From Porphyromonadaceae bacterium UBA7180 (GTDB taxonomy: Bacteria > Bacteroidota > Bacteroidia > Bacteroidales > Muribaculaceae): a stretch of 10,930 nucleotides of DNA. This document shows, piece after piece, positions 1-6,458 of the stretch (positions are counted from its first letter, which is position 1; the number at the start of each line of letters is the position of its first letter). Made by a program: the position numbers and the translations under genes. Location: the NCBI GenBank assembly GCA_002491165.1, contig DKVK01000108.1, forward strand, positions 1-10,930, given 5' to 3'. Below the pieces are notes generated by a model. That model did not search any database, was not told the DNA's origin, and worked only from the letters and a program-made list of their open reading frames with translations.

Positions 1-321
1 ATGAGCTGCAAGCAGCTCCGCGGCGACATGAACTACGCCTGGCCCACCGCCGAAATCGCCGTTATGGGCGCCGAAGGTGCGGTAGGCGTGCTCTACGCCA
101 AGGAAGCAAAGGCCCAGGCAGACCCCAAAGCATTCATCAAAGAGAAGGAGGAAGAATACCGCAACCTCTTCGCAAACCCCTACAACGCAGCCAAATACGG
201 CTACATCGACGATGTCATCGAGCCGCGTAACACACGTTTCCGCGTGATCCGCGCCCTCCAGATGCTCGCTACCAAGAAGGAGACGAATCCCGCCAAGAAA
301 CACGGCAACATTCCTCTCTGA
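1..321 (+). CDS. mmdA: Methylmalonyl-CoA decarboxylase alpha (carboxyltransferase) subunit, C-terminal part
   Basis: This is the last 106 codons of a biotin-dependent acyl-CoA carboxyltransferase; the gene begins before the window, so the ATG at base 1 is internal. The visible part matches the C-terminal end of the PccB/MmdA family: a KQLRGDMNYAWPTAEIAVMG block (residues 4-23), an AKYGYIDDVIEPRNTR block (64-79), and a terminal KKHGNIPL typical of this family. The family moves the carboxyl group of methylmalonyl-CoA to biotin on the carrier protein, releasing propionyl-CoA. The downstream OadG-like anchor, biotin carrier and OadB-like pump argue for the sodium-pumping decarboxylase rather than an ATP-driven propionyl-CoA carboxylase. 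A glutaconyl-CoA decarboxylase alpha subunit is a less likely alternative, because the acyl-CoA binding N-terminal half is not visible. The subunit is expected to be cytoplasmic and held at the membrane by MmdD. Confidence 0.9.
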   Translation: MSCKQLRGDMNYAWPTAEIAVMGAEGAVGVLYAKEAKAQADPKAFIKEKEEEYRNLFANPYNAAKYGYIDDVIEPRNTRFRVIRALQMLATKKETNPAKKHGNIPL

Positions 322-345
322 CACTCTGAGGCCGTCCTCCCCGCC

Positions 346-370
346 ATTAGCTGCCATAGCTAATGCTATG
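346..370 (+). promoter_or_regulatory. Two overlapping, mutually exclusive hairpins between mmdA and mmdD
   Basis: Bases 346-352 (ATTAGCT) pair perfectly with 358-364 (AGCTAAT) across the loop GCCAT. Bases 355-360 (CATAGC) pair perfectly with 365-370 (GCTATG) across the loop TAAT. The arms share bases 355-364, so only one can form at a time. The second can be extended by CTGC (351-354) pairing with GCAG (375-378) around a four-base bulge. The pairing is seen directly. A role as an RNA processing, stability or attenuation element within the decarboxylase operon is inference. There is no U-tract, so a simple intrinsic terminator is unlikely. Confidence 0.5.
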
Positions 371-398
371 CGAGGCAGTCAAGCGGTGAGAGACGGCG

Positions 399-423
399 GC
401 TTCTTTGTGAAGCAATGACTTCA
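399..423 (+). promoter_or_regulatory. Second pair of overlapping hairpins upstream of mmdD
   Basis: GCTTC (399-403) pairs with GAAGC (409-413) over the loop TTTGT. TGAAG (408-412) can instead pair with CTTCA (419-423) over the loop CAATGA. The GAAG segment is shared, so the two structures compete, as in the pair 30 bases upstream. The structure ends about 20 bases before the mmdD start and could modulate its translation; that role is inferred. The stems are only five base pairs, so chance is possible. Confidence 0.35.
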
Positions 424-444
424 TCACATCTCTGAATAACGAAA

Positions 445-1065
445 ATGACAAAGAAAGTTTTAATAACTTCCGCTGTCGGCATCACGATGCTGGCGGGGCT
501 TCTTGCCCCGTCGGCATTCGCTGTTTCTCCGGAGGGGCAGCTCCCCGACACCGTTGCCAACGGCCAGGTCTATGTCCCCGCAGGCGACGTGGACTCTCGC
601 GAAATCGACGCCGTGGAGGAGAGCCCCGTGGCTCAGGAAATGCTCAAGGTAGAGAAGAAGAAACCCGGCATGACCCAGGAGGAGAAGAAACGCAACGCCG
701 AGACCAACGACAAGTCCGGCGGCGGAATCACCATCATAGCCATGTGCATCGTGGTGGCGGCTCTGGCCGTGCTGAGCATCCTCTTCTTCATCTTCGGCAA
801 GATTTCCTCAACCCTGCTTGCCCGCAAGAAACAGCGCACCATCGGCGAGACCGCTCCCCACGCAGCCGACGGGGAGGTGGACTCCGGCGAGACGATAGCC
901 GCCATAGGCATGGCCCTGGCCGAGCACCTCTACGGCAGCGGACACGACCTGGAGCGCACCATCCTCACCCTGCGCCGCATGAAACGTGCCTACAGCCCCT
1001 GGAACTCCAAAATCTATAACATCCGTCACGTCCCGGAGCAGCCCGTTTCCAAGAACCGTCTCTGA
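445..1065 (+). CDS. mmdD: Sodium-pumping decarboxylase gamma/delta subunit (OadG family membrane anchor)
   Basis: This 206-residue protein has an N-terminal signal-like segment (1-26, ending SAFA). A charged, lysine- and glutamate-rich stretch follows (about 50-90), then one strong membrane helix (about 94-118), then a cytoplasmic-type tail starting with ARKKQR. The end carries YSPWNSKIYNIR (183-194), the motif I associate with Bacteroidota OadG-type subunits. The family anchors the carboxyltransferase to the membrane pump and helps assemble the complex. It is much longer than the roughly 80-100-residue enterobacterial OadG, because of the extra N-terminal segment. That segment could be a cleaved signal peptide or a second membrane helix. 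It lies between mmdA and the biotin carrier, the usual order for this complex. I see no Shine-Dalgarno sequence, and the 123-base gap upstream holds competing hairpins. Confidence 0.85.
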   Translation: MTKKVLITSAVGITMLAGLLAPSAFAVSPEGQLPDTVANGQVYVPAGDVDSREIDAVEESPVAQEMLKVEKKKPGMTQEEKKRNAETNDKSGGGITIIAMCIVVAALAVLSILFFIFGKISSTLLARKKQRTIGETAPHAADGEVDSGETIAAIGMALAEHLYGSGHDLERTILTLRRMKRAYSPWNSKIYNIRHVPEQPVSKNRL

Positions 1066-1144
1066 GCCGGCAGCCCCGCTACCCGCTCCTTCAACATCCT
1101 TTCTTACAGGGAAAAAGACAGTTAAGGTAAAGTAAAAATATAAG

Positions 1145-1189
1145 CCTGCCGGGCAGCCGGCGCATCTACGGCGCAGAACCTGCGGCAGG
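1145..1189 (+). promoter_or_regulatory. Inverted repeat in the mmdD-mmdC gap
   Basis: CCTGCCG (1145-1151) is complementary to CGGCAGG (1183-1189). Inside the intervening 31 bases, GCCG (1156-1159) can pair with CGGC (1169-1172). The structure ends 16 bases before the mmdC ATG. A GC-rich stretch just after the mmdD stop (1067-1077) is also complementary to 1151-1161 with one mismatch, so a longer-range fold is possible. The 140-base gap has no ORF and no recognisable Bacteroidota promoter. A role in operon mRNA processing or in setting subunit ratios is inference. Confidence 0.4.
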
Positions 1190-1205
1190 ACGCAAACTAC
1201 GAAAT

Positions 1206-1652
1206 ATGAAACTGAAAGAATATAAATATAAAATCAACGGCACCAAATTCACCGTAGGGGTCGGCGACATCACCGACAACACCGTCCACGTGGAGGTCAA
1301 CGGCGTCCCTTACGAAGTGGAAATAGACAAGGAAGCCAAGACCGTAAGCGTGCCCGGCATCATGAAACGCCCGGCGGCCGCCCCGCGCACCGAAACCGGC
1401 GAAAAGGTTATCGCAACCCCCAAAGTCCCGAACGGCGGCGCCTCGGCCGTGAAGTCACCTCTGCCCGGCACCATCACCACTATCTCCGTAAAGGCGGGCG
1501 ACCAGGTCAAGACCGGCGACACCGTGTGCGTGCTCGAAGCCATGAAGATGGAAAACAACGTCCACTCGCAGGTCAGCGGAACCGTTACCAAGATTCTTGT
1601 CAACCCCGGCGACTCCGTGCTCGAAGGTGCCGACATTATGATAATAGAATAA
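1206..1652 (+). CDS. mmdC: Biotin carboxyl carrier subunit of methylmalonyl-CoA decarboxylase
   Basis: This 148-residue protein has the standard layout of a decarboxylase biotin carrier. An N-terminal beta-rich segment (1-50) is followed by an Ala/Pro-rich flexible linker (about 54-80) and a C-terminal biotinyl domain (about 81-148). The biotin attachment motif EAMKMEN is intact at 111-117, so the biotinylated lysine should be Lys114. In the complex, biotin accepts the carboxyl group from methylmalonyl-CoA at MmdA, and the arm swings to MmdB, where CO2 is released. The stop lies 13 bases before the mmdB start, so these two genes are tightly linked. The protein would need the host biotin ligase BirA, which is not in the window. 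The family assignment is near certain. The substrate of the complex is inferred from the PccB-like alpha subunit and gene order. Confidence 0.92.
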   Translation: MKLKEYKYKINGTKFTVGVGDITDNTVHVEVNGVPYEVEIDKEAKTVSVPGIMKRPAAAPRTETGEKVIATPKVPNGGASAVKSPLPGTITTISVKAGDQVKTGDTVCVLEAMKMENNVHSQVSGTVTKILVNPGDSVLEGADIMIIE

Positions 1653-1665
1653 GCTACCGCCCCCT

Positions 1666-2838
1666 ATGATTCTCTTACAAGAAACGTCCTCGTTCGCATC
1701 CTTTCTGGAGAACACCATACAGACCTTCTGGGGGTTCACCGGGTTCGCCAACTGCGAGTGGACCAACATCGTAATGCTCCTCGTGGGCTGCTTCTTCGTA
1801 TACCTGGCCATCAAAAAGAACTTCGAGCCGCTTCTGCTCGTCCCCATCGGCTTCGGTATGCTCATCGGCAACATCCCTTTCCAGGAGGGGATGGAAATCG
1901 GCATCTACGAAGAGGGGAGTGTGCTCAACATCCTCTACAACGGCGTTGAGAAAGGGTGGTACCCGCCGCTCATCTTCCTGGGCATCGGCGCCATGACCGA
2001 CTTCGGCGCGCTGCTTGCCAACCCCAAGCTGATGATTATCGGCGCCTGCGCACAGTTCGGTATCTTCGGCGCCTACATGCTCGCCCTGCTCTGCGGCTTC
2101 GACCCGCTGCAGGCAGGCTGTGTGGCAATCATCGGCGGCGCCGACGGACCTACCGCCATCTTCACCACCTCGAAGCTCGACCCCAAGCTCCTTGGAGCCG
2201 TCGCGGTGTCGGCCTACTCCTATATGGCCCTCATCCCGCTCATACAGCCGCCGCTCATGCGCCTCTTCACCACCCGTAAGGAGCGACTCATCAAGATGAA
2301 ACCCGCCCGCGTGGTGTCGCAGAACGAGAAGATTATCTTCCCCGTGGTGGGGCTTATCCTCACCTGCTTCGTGGTGCCCTCGGGTATTCCCCTTCTGGGT
2401 ATGCTCTTCTTCGGCAACATACTGCGCGAGAGCGGCGTCACCTCGCGTCTGGCCAAGACAGCCAGCAACGCCATGACCGACATCGTGACCATCCTGCTCG
2501 GCCTTACCGTGGGCGCCTCCACGCAGGCCGACCGTTTCCTCACCGTCGACACGCTGAAGATTTTCGGCCTCGGATTCCTGGCCTTCATCATCGCCTCGTC
2601 GGCAGGTGTCCTCTCGGTGAAACTCTTCAACCTCTTCCTCCCCAAGCACCGCAAAATCAACCCGCTCATCGGCAACGCCGGTGTGTCGGCAGTTCCTATG
2701 GCGGCACGTATCTCCAACAACGTAGGTCTGGAATACGACCCGTCCAACTACCTCCTGATGCACGCCATGGGCCCGAACGTAGCCGGTGTAATCGGCTCGG
2801 CCGTAGCCGCCGGCGTACTGCTCAGCTTCCTCGGTTGA
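1666..2838 (+). CDS. mmdB: Sodium ion-translocating decarboxylase beta subunit
   Basis: This 390-residue, strongly hydrophobic multi-helix protein is of the OadB/MmdB/GcdB family, which decarboxylates carboxybiotin and exports Na+ across the cytoplasmic membrane. The signature GGADGPTAIF is at 157-166, followed by LLGAVAVSAYSYMALIPLIQ (175-194). Asp160 and Tyr186 appear to match the Asp203 and Tyr229 studied in Klebsiella OadB. The second conserved block, NPLIGNAGVSAVPMAAR (332-348), places Asn332, Gly336, Ser341 and Arg348 where OadB has Asn373, Gly377, Ser382 and Arg389; this matching is from memory. Length and motifs indicate a complete, functional subunit. It is the last gene of the operon: a strong hairpin follows within 25 bases, and the next gene starts 143 bases later. 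No Shine-Dalgarno sequence is evident in the 13-base gap to mmdC. Confidence 0.93.
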   Translation: MILLQETSSFASFLENTIQTFWGFTGFANCEWTNIVMLLVGCFFVYLAIKKNFEPLLLVPIGFGMLIGNIPFQEGMEIGIYEEGSVLNILYNGVEKGWYPPLIFLGIGAMTDFGALLANPKLMIIGACAQFGIFGAYMLALLCGFDPLQAGCVAIIGGADGPTAIFTTSKLDPKLLGAVAVSAYSYMALIPLIQPPLMRLFTTRKERLIKMKPARVVSQNEKIIFPVVGLILTCFVVPSGIPLLGMLFFGNILRESGVTSRLAKTASNAMTDIVTILLGLTVGASTQADRFLTVDTLKIFGLGFLAFIIASSAGVLSVKLFNLFLPKHRKINPLIGNAGVSAVPMAARISNNVGLEYDPSNYLLMHAMGPNVAGVIGSAVAAGVLLSFLG

Positions 2839-2858
2839 TACCGCCGGAACTCTTTACC

Positions 2859-2908
2859 ACACACGGGGACAATCGGCCACGACCCGCGGCCCTTGTCCCC
2901 GCAAGTGT
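2859..2908 (+). terminator. Long GC-rich hairpin after mmdB, probable operon terminator
   Basis: CGGGGACAA (2864-2872) is perfectly complementary to TTGTCCCCG (2893-2901). The stem continues inward with GGCC (2875-2878) against GGCC (2888-2891), and outward, past a small internal loop, with ACAC (2859-2862) against GTGT (2905-2908). The 3' side is followed only by TTT and then C-rich sequence, so the U-tract is weak. Its position 21 bases after the mmdB stop, before an unrelated gene, fits a terminator or a 3'-end-protecting structure for the decarboxylase mRNA. Confidence 0.65.
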
Positions 2909-2981
2909 TTCCGCCCCTCTCCCCGTTAACTGAAACTGGCACAAGTTTTGCCACTCCCAGCGCCATTATCGTCATTACTTT

Positions 2982-5192
2982 ATGGACCGAAATATTGAAA
3001 ACTCCCTGCGCCAGGTGCGCGACCGGATAAAGGGGCGCAAAGCGCTCTGCGCCGCAGCCTCGCTGCGCTCCCTCCTCACCTCCCATCCCCGCTTCACGGC
3101 GCTCCTCCCCGAGCTCGACCGCGTAGTGGAGTCATACAACTACATGGCTGCCTTCATGTTCCGCGGCACTCCCGACCAAGGGCGCGAACGCTTCTTCCGC
3201 GACACGCTGGAAGCCCTCTCGACCCTCACCCGCCGCGCCGAACGCCTCGCACGGGGCACCGACGCCCCCGGCCTCTATTACGCCGAAATGCGCACGCAGA
3301 GCTACTCCGCGGAAACCCTCCCCGCCATGCTCGGCCGTTACGCCGACCTCTCGGCACAGCTGCAACTCGCCTGCGCCGCCGAAGCCGACGACACACCGCT
3401 GCGCTCCGAACGCGAGGCGCTGCTTATCCGCATCTTCAACTACGTGTGGGTCACCATGCCCCTTACTGACGCCGACTTCAAGCTCCTCACCGCCACCGCC
3501 GCCGACCCTGACGCCGACTTCCCCCTCGCCTCGCAGATAATAACGGCACTGTTCCTCGGCGCGTTGCAATACTACGAGCGCGGCCGTCTCCTCGCTCTGC
3601 TCGACATCTACGACGGCACCCGCGACCTGAAGACCCGTGCCCGCGCACTCATGGCCTTAGCCCTCGCGCTGTACGCCACACGCGCCGAAGCCGCAGCAGA
3701 CGATGCCGTTTCAGACCGCCTCGAAGAGTGGAAGCAGGATGACGCCAACCTGCGCCGCCTCCGTTCAGTTATCATGGAAATAGTGCGCACGCTCGACACC
3801 GAACGTGTGACACGCAACCTGCGCTCCGAGATGATGACCGACATCAAGGAGATGCGCCCCGTCATAGAGCGCCTCATGCGCGACATGGACCCCGGCTCGG
3901 AGGAGGGCTATAACCCCGACTGGGAAGAGATGCTGCGCAATTCCGGACTGGAAGAGAAGCTGAGCCGCCTGGGCGAGATGCAGGAGGAGGGCGCCGACAT
4001 GATGTACCTCGCTTTCTCCAACCTCAAGAACTTCCCTTTCTTCCGTGACCTCCCCAACTGGTTCCTGCCTTTCGACGGGCGCCACACGCAGCTCCGCGAC
4101 TCTGCCGCCGACACGCGCGGCGCGCTCTCCTTCCTGCTGGAAACGCCGGGACTCCTCTGCGACTCCGACAAATACTCGCTGGCACTCTCCGTCGTCCGTA
4201 TGCCACAGGTGCAGAAGGAGATGCTCACCTCGCAGATGGGCGACCAGATGGAGCAGGTGCGGCAGGCCATGGCCGAGGCACAGCTCCACGTCAGCGATGC
4301 CGACCGCATCTTCAACACCGAGGCGCTCGTCTATGTGCGCGACATAAACCGCTTCCTCAAACTCTTCCGCGCCAAAGGGGAGTTCACCGACATCCTGCGT
4401 CCCCCCTTCACCCTCGGCGACTTCCCGTACGTGAGCAGCGAACTTACTTCCGACGCCGGCTTCACGCAACTCCTCGGCGAGTTCTATCTGAAACGCGGTT
4501 ATTACGGCGATGCCCGCGACATGTTCTCGCTCCTCGAACAGCAGGGGGAAGCATCCCCGGGGCTTTACGAGAAGCTGGCTTTCGCCCACGAAAAGCAGGG
4601 CAACCTCGACCAGGCGTCCCTCTACCTGCGCAAGGCGGAGCTCTTCAACCCCGACAGCCGCTGGCTGGTCAAGCGCATCGCCGCCGTGAGCCGCGCCCTC
4701 TTGCGGTACGACGACGCAGAGGAATACTACCGCCGCGCCCTGGAACAGGAACCGGACTCCGTGCCCCTCAACATGCAGCTCGCCGGTGTCCTCCTCGCCC
4801 TGGAAAAGCATGAAGAGGCGCGCAAACTCTATTATAAGGTGAACTACCTGCATCCCGGCCACCTCGACTCGCTGCGCGGCATAGCATGGTGCGAGTTCAT
4901 GCTCGGCGACCTCGACCGTTCGCTGGATCACTATGCCGCCGTCCTCGCCGACGACGGCGCCACGCACACCGACCACCTCAATGCCGGGCACGCTTTCATG
5001 CGCCGCGGGGAGACGCGACAGGCCCTCGACGAATACCGCCGCGGCGTCGCCGTCCCCGGCACCGGAAAACCCGACCCTGAGAAACTCCGCGAACTGCAAG
5101 GCGACCGCTCGCTGCTGGTCTCGCTCGGTGTCCCCGCAACGGATTTCGACATAACCTGCGACCTCCTCGCCGCCGGGAAGGGAGATATTTAA
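2982..5192 (+). CDS. Tetratricopeptide-repeat protein with long unassigned N-terminal region
   Basis: This 736-residue protein has no signal peptide or membrane helix, so it is probably cytoplasmic. About six consecutive TPR-like helical hairpins lie in the C-terminal third. They start near residues 493, 527, 560, 593, 628 and 662, with the typical small and aromatic spacing (for example AFAHEKQGNLDQASLYLRKA at 533-552). Residues 1-480 are mostly helical and rich in Arg, Glu and Leu; I cannot place them in a known domain. One conserved-looking aromatic stretch there is FPFFRDLPNWFLPFDGR (351-367). TPR arrays bind other proteins, so a scaffold or adaptor role is likely, but partner and pathway are unknown. 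It is separated from the decarboxylase operon by a hairpin and from the next gene by 86 bases, so it may be a single transcription unit. Codon use is as GC-rich as in the flanking housekeeping genes. I recall similar proteins only in Bacteroidales. Confidence 0.85.
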   Translation: MDRNIENSLRQVRDRIKGRKALCAAASLRSLLTSHPRFTALLPELDRVVESYNYMAAFMFRGTPDQGRERFFRDTLEALSTLTRRAERLARGTDAPGLYYAEMRTQSYSAETLPAMLGRYADLSAQLQLACAAEADDTPLRSEREALLIRIFNYVWVTMPLTDADFKLLTATAADPDADFPLASQIITALFLGALQYYERGRLLALLDIYDGTRDLKTRARALMALALALYATRAEAAADDAVSDRLEEWKQDDANLRRLRSVIMEIVRTLDTERVTRNLRSEMMTDIKEMRPVIERLMRDMDPGSEEGYNPDWEEMLRNSGLEEKLSRLGEMQEEGADMMYLAFSNLKNFPFFRDLPNWFLPFDGRHTQLRDSAADTRGALSFLLETPGLLCDSDKYSLALSVVRMPQVQKEMLTSQMGDQMEQVRQAMAEAQLHVSDADRIFNTEALVYVRDINRFLKLFRAKGEFTDILRPPFTLGDFPYVSSELTSDAGFTQLLGEFYLKRGYYGDARDMFSLLEQQGEASPGLYEKLAFAHEKQGNLDQASLYLRKAELFNPDSRWLVKRIAAVSRALLRYDDAEEYYRRALEQEPDSVPLNMQLAGVLLALEKHEEARKLYYKVNYLHPGHLDSLRGIAWCEFMLGDLDRSLDHYAAVLADDGATHTDHLNAGHAFMRRGETRQALDEYRRGVAVPGTGKPDPEKLRELQGDRSLLVSLGVPATDFDITCDLLAAGKGDI

Positions 5193-5263
5193 CACGGATG
5201 CAATTCAGTGGCTGTGCCCGGAACTTTTCCCCCGTAAAGATTGTTAAAAAATAAGAATAGTAC

Positions 5264-5269
5264 AAGGAG
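5264..5269 (+). promoter_or_regulatory. Shine-Dalgarno AAGGAG that fixes the start at 5279
   Basis: AAGGAG lies 9 bases before the ATG at 5279, the usual spacing. It is only 5 bases before an out-of-frame ATG at 5275 that opens no matching reading frame. This supports 5279 as the start. It stands out because the other genes in the window have no obvious Shine-Dalgarno sequence. Confidence 0.6.
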
Positions 5270-5278
5270 AGAGCATGA

Positions 5279-5626
5279 ATGATTACCGAAAAGGTCATAG
5301 AGGAAATATATAAGAAATACGGACGCAAACGCAAGGACTCGGAGCCTGACATCCCTTATTACATAGAGATGCTCGCGCCGTACCACAACATTGTGGAAGA
5401 CGAGGATGAAATCATCATACGCAGCCTCGACCAGTTCAACCCGTTCCGGCGGTTCCTGAAACGCGCATTGCTCGCCATCCTCGAGTTCGACAAAGACGTG
5501 GCATTCGTATTCAAGAACCACATACTCTTCCTGAGCCGCTCCAATCCCGAAATCCGCATCCACATCCGCCTCAAAGAGAAGAAACCGAGCTTCTTCAGCC
5601 GCCTCTTCGGCAAAAGCGACGAGTAA
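5279..5626 (+). CDS. Conserved-looking hypothetical protein, 115 residues
   Basis: I do not recognise a functional family. The protein is small and charged, with no signal peptide and no clear membrane helix. It has an acidic middle (about 38-45, VEDEDEII), a basic amphipathic segment RRFLKRALLAILEFDKDVAF (57-76), a beta-like HILFLSRSNPEIRIHIRLK stretch (80-98), and a C-terminal basic/aromatic tail FFSRLFGK (104-111). It resembles short hypothetical proteins I recall from Bacteroidales genomes, and normal codon use and a good RBS support a real gene. It ends only 9 bases before the zeta-toxin-family gene, so the two may be co-transcribed. Nothing in the sequence shows that it acts with that gene. 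Its GC-rich codons resemble the TPR gene more than the zeta gene, so it may simply be the last ancestral gene before an acquired module. Confidence 0.75.
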   Translation: MITEKVIEEIYKKYGRKRKDSEPDIPYYIEMLAPYHNIVEDEDEIIIRSLDQFNPFRRFLKRALLAILEFDKDVAFVFKNHILFLSRSNPEIRIHIRLKEKKPSFFSRLFGKSDE

Positions 5627-5635
5627 ACCACCCAC

Positions 5636-6208
5636 ATGAATAGCCCGACCTTATATATAATAGCAGGCTGCAACGGTGCCGGCAAGACCACCGCTTCGAT
5701 GACCATTCTTCCGGAAATCCTCGAATGCCGGGAGTTCGTCAATGCCGACGAGATAGCCAAGGGGCTTTCACCTTTCCGCCCCGGGGAGGTAGCCATCGAG
5801 GCCGGGAGGTTAATGCTTGAGCGCATAGATTACCTCCTGGGAAAAGGAGAGAGTTTCGCCATAGAGACCACGCTTGCCACCAAGTCATACCGCAAACTCG
5901 TATTCCGCGCACGCGAAGCCGGGTATCGGGTAATACTCCTGTACTTCTGGCTTCCGACACCGCAAATGGCCGAGCAGCGGGTGGCAAGACGCGTAGCCGC
6001 CGGAGGACACGACATCCCCGCAGAAGTGATACATCGCCGCTACTGGGCGGGATTAAGAAACCTTTTCGAGATATATGCTCCGATAGTGGACCTCTGGTCA
6101 CTTTATGATAACCACAAGAGACTTATCCCGATAGTAAACAATGGCGTCATAGTAAATAACAAGCGTCTTAGAAAAATCAGAACGTTATGTCAGAAGAAGA
6201 GAGATTAA
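5636..6208 (+). CDS. Zeta-toxin-family P-loop ATPase/kinase
   Basis: This 190-residue protein has an intact Walker A motif GCNGAGKT (11-18; Lys17 binds phosphate). It is followed by FVNADEIAKGLSP (34-46), with Asp38 as the likely substrate-side acid, and AIETTLATKSY (75-85). A basic stretch RVARR (115-119) precedes GGHDIPAEVIHRRYWAGLRN (123-142). This is the pattern of the short chromosomal zeta-toxin-like ATPases (COG4185 type). Classical zeta and PezT toxins phosphorylate UDP-N-acetylglucosamine and block wall synthesis. Whether this shorter branch does so is not established here. The gene overlaps a 65-residue downstream gene by 22 bases, suggesting coupled translation with a partner or antitoxin. 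Its last ~100 bases are clearly more AT-rich than the surrounding genes and use TTA, AGA and ATA codons, which hints at acquisition by transfer. Confidence 0.82.
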   Translation: MNSPTLYIIAGCNGAGKTTASMTILPEILECREFVNADEIAKGLSPFRPGEVAIEAGRLMLERIDYLLGKGESFAIETTLATKSYRKLVFRAREAGYRVILLYFWLPTPQMAEQRVARRVAAGGHDIPAEVIHRRYWAGLRNLFEIYAPIVDLWSLYDNHKRLIPIVNNGVIVNNKRLRKIRTLCQKKRD

Positions 6209-6384
6209 AGCTTGGTAACAAGATTATAGAAGGCATCTGGGAGGCTCAGCGCAAGCTTTATGAGCGGAAAGCCAGATTGGGCGAGCCGGTCGTTATCGCC
6301 GACGAGGAGGGTATGCCCGTCGAAATCAGCGGCGAGGAAGCCCTGCGGCGTTTCTTCGGGCAGGAGACTCCCGGGAAAGACTGA
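6187..6384 (+). CDS. Small partner (candidate antitoxin) of the zeta-family protein
   Basis: This 65-residue acidic protein overlaps the end of the zeta-family gene by 22 bases in another frame. Residues 1-30 form a predicted amphipathic helix (KIIEGIWEAQRKLYERKARL, 12-31). Then comes a short GEPVVIADEEGMPVEISGEE segment (32-51), which looks like a small beta hairpin, and a final helix with RRFF (54-57). A helix followed by 'LGxPVVI..EGxPVEI' resembles small proteins I recall next to COG4185-type zeta proteins. It is not similar to the classical epsilon antitoxin or to PezA, and no DNA-binding helix-turn-helix is visible. By position it probably binds and controls the upstream kinase, but this is inferred from overlap and size. 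The stop codon is immediately followed by the -33 element of the smpB promoter, so the unit ends cleanly. Confidence 0.7.
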   Translation: MSEEERLKLGNKIIEGIWEAQRKLYERKARLGEPVVIADEEGMPVEISGEEALRRFFGQETPGKD

Positions 6385-6416
6385 TTTGGCGGTCTCCGGG
6401 ATTTTCACTAACTTTG
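6385..6416 (+). promoter_or_regulatory. Bacteroidota-type sigma-70 promoter of smpB
   Basis: TTTG at 6385-6388 (-33 element) and TAACTTTG at 6409-6416 (-7 element, consensus TAnnTTTG) are separated by 20 bases, matching the consensus described for Bacteroides. Transcription should start around 6421-6425, giving a leader of about 35 bases before the smpB ATG. The -33 box directly abuts the TGA of the preceding small gene. It is the only full consensus match I found in the intergenic regions of the window. Confidence 0.8.
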
Positions 6417-6458
6417 TGCTCCCTTTCTCCTCTCCTCAACTCATCACACTCATAGAAT

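Noticed and set aside
1675..2763. 362-codon minus-strand open frame opposite mmdB
   Set aside because: The + strand encodes an unmistakable OadB-family protein. The antisense product is His/Glu/Gly-rich with no recognisable domain.
2947..2981. TTTG (2947-2950) with a TACTTTA-like box just before the TPR gene as a promoter
   Set aside because: Spacing is about 25 bases instead of ~20, the -7 box has a mismatch, and it overlaps the start codon.
3765..5195. Long open frame (476 codons) on the minus strand opposite the TPR gene
   Set aside because: It is a GC-rich antisense shadow. The + strand product has clear TPR motifs, while the antisense translation is low-complexity (Glu, Val, Ala, Gly) with no family features.
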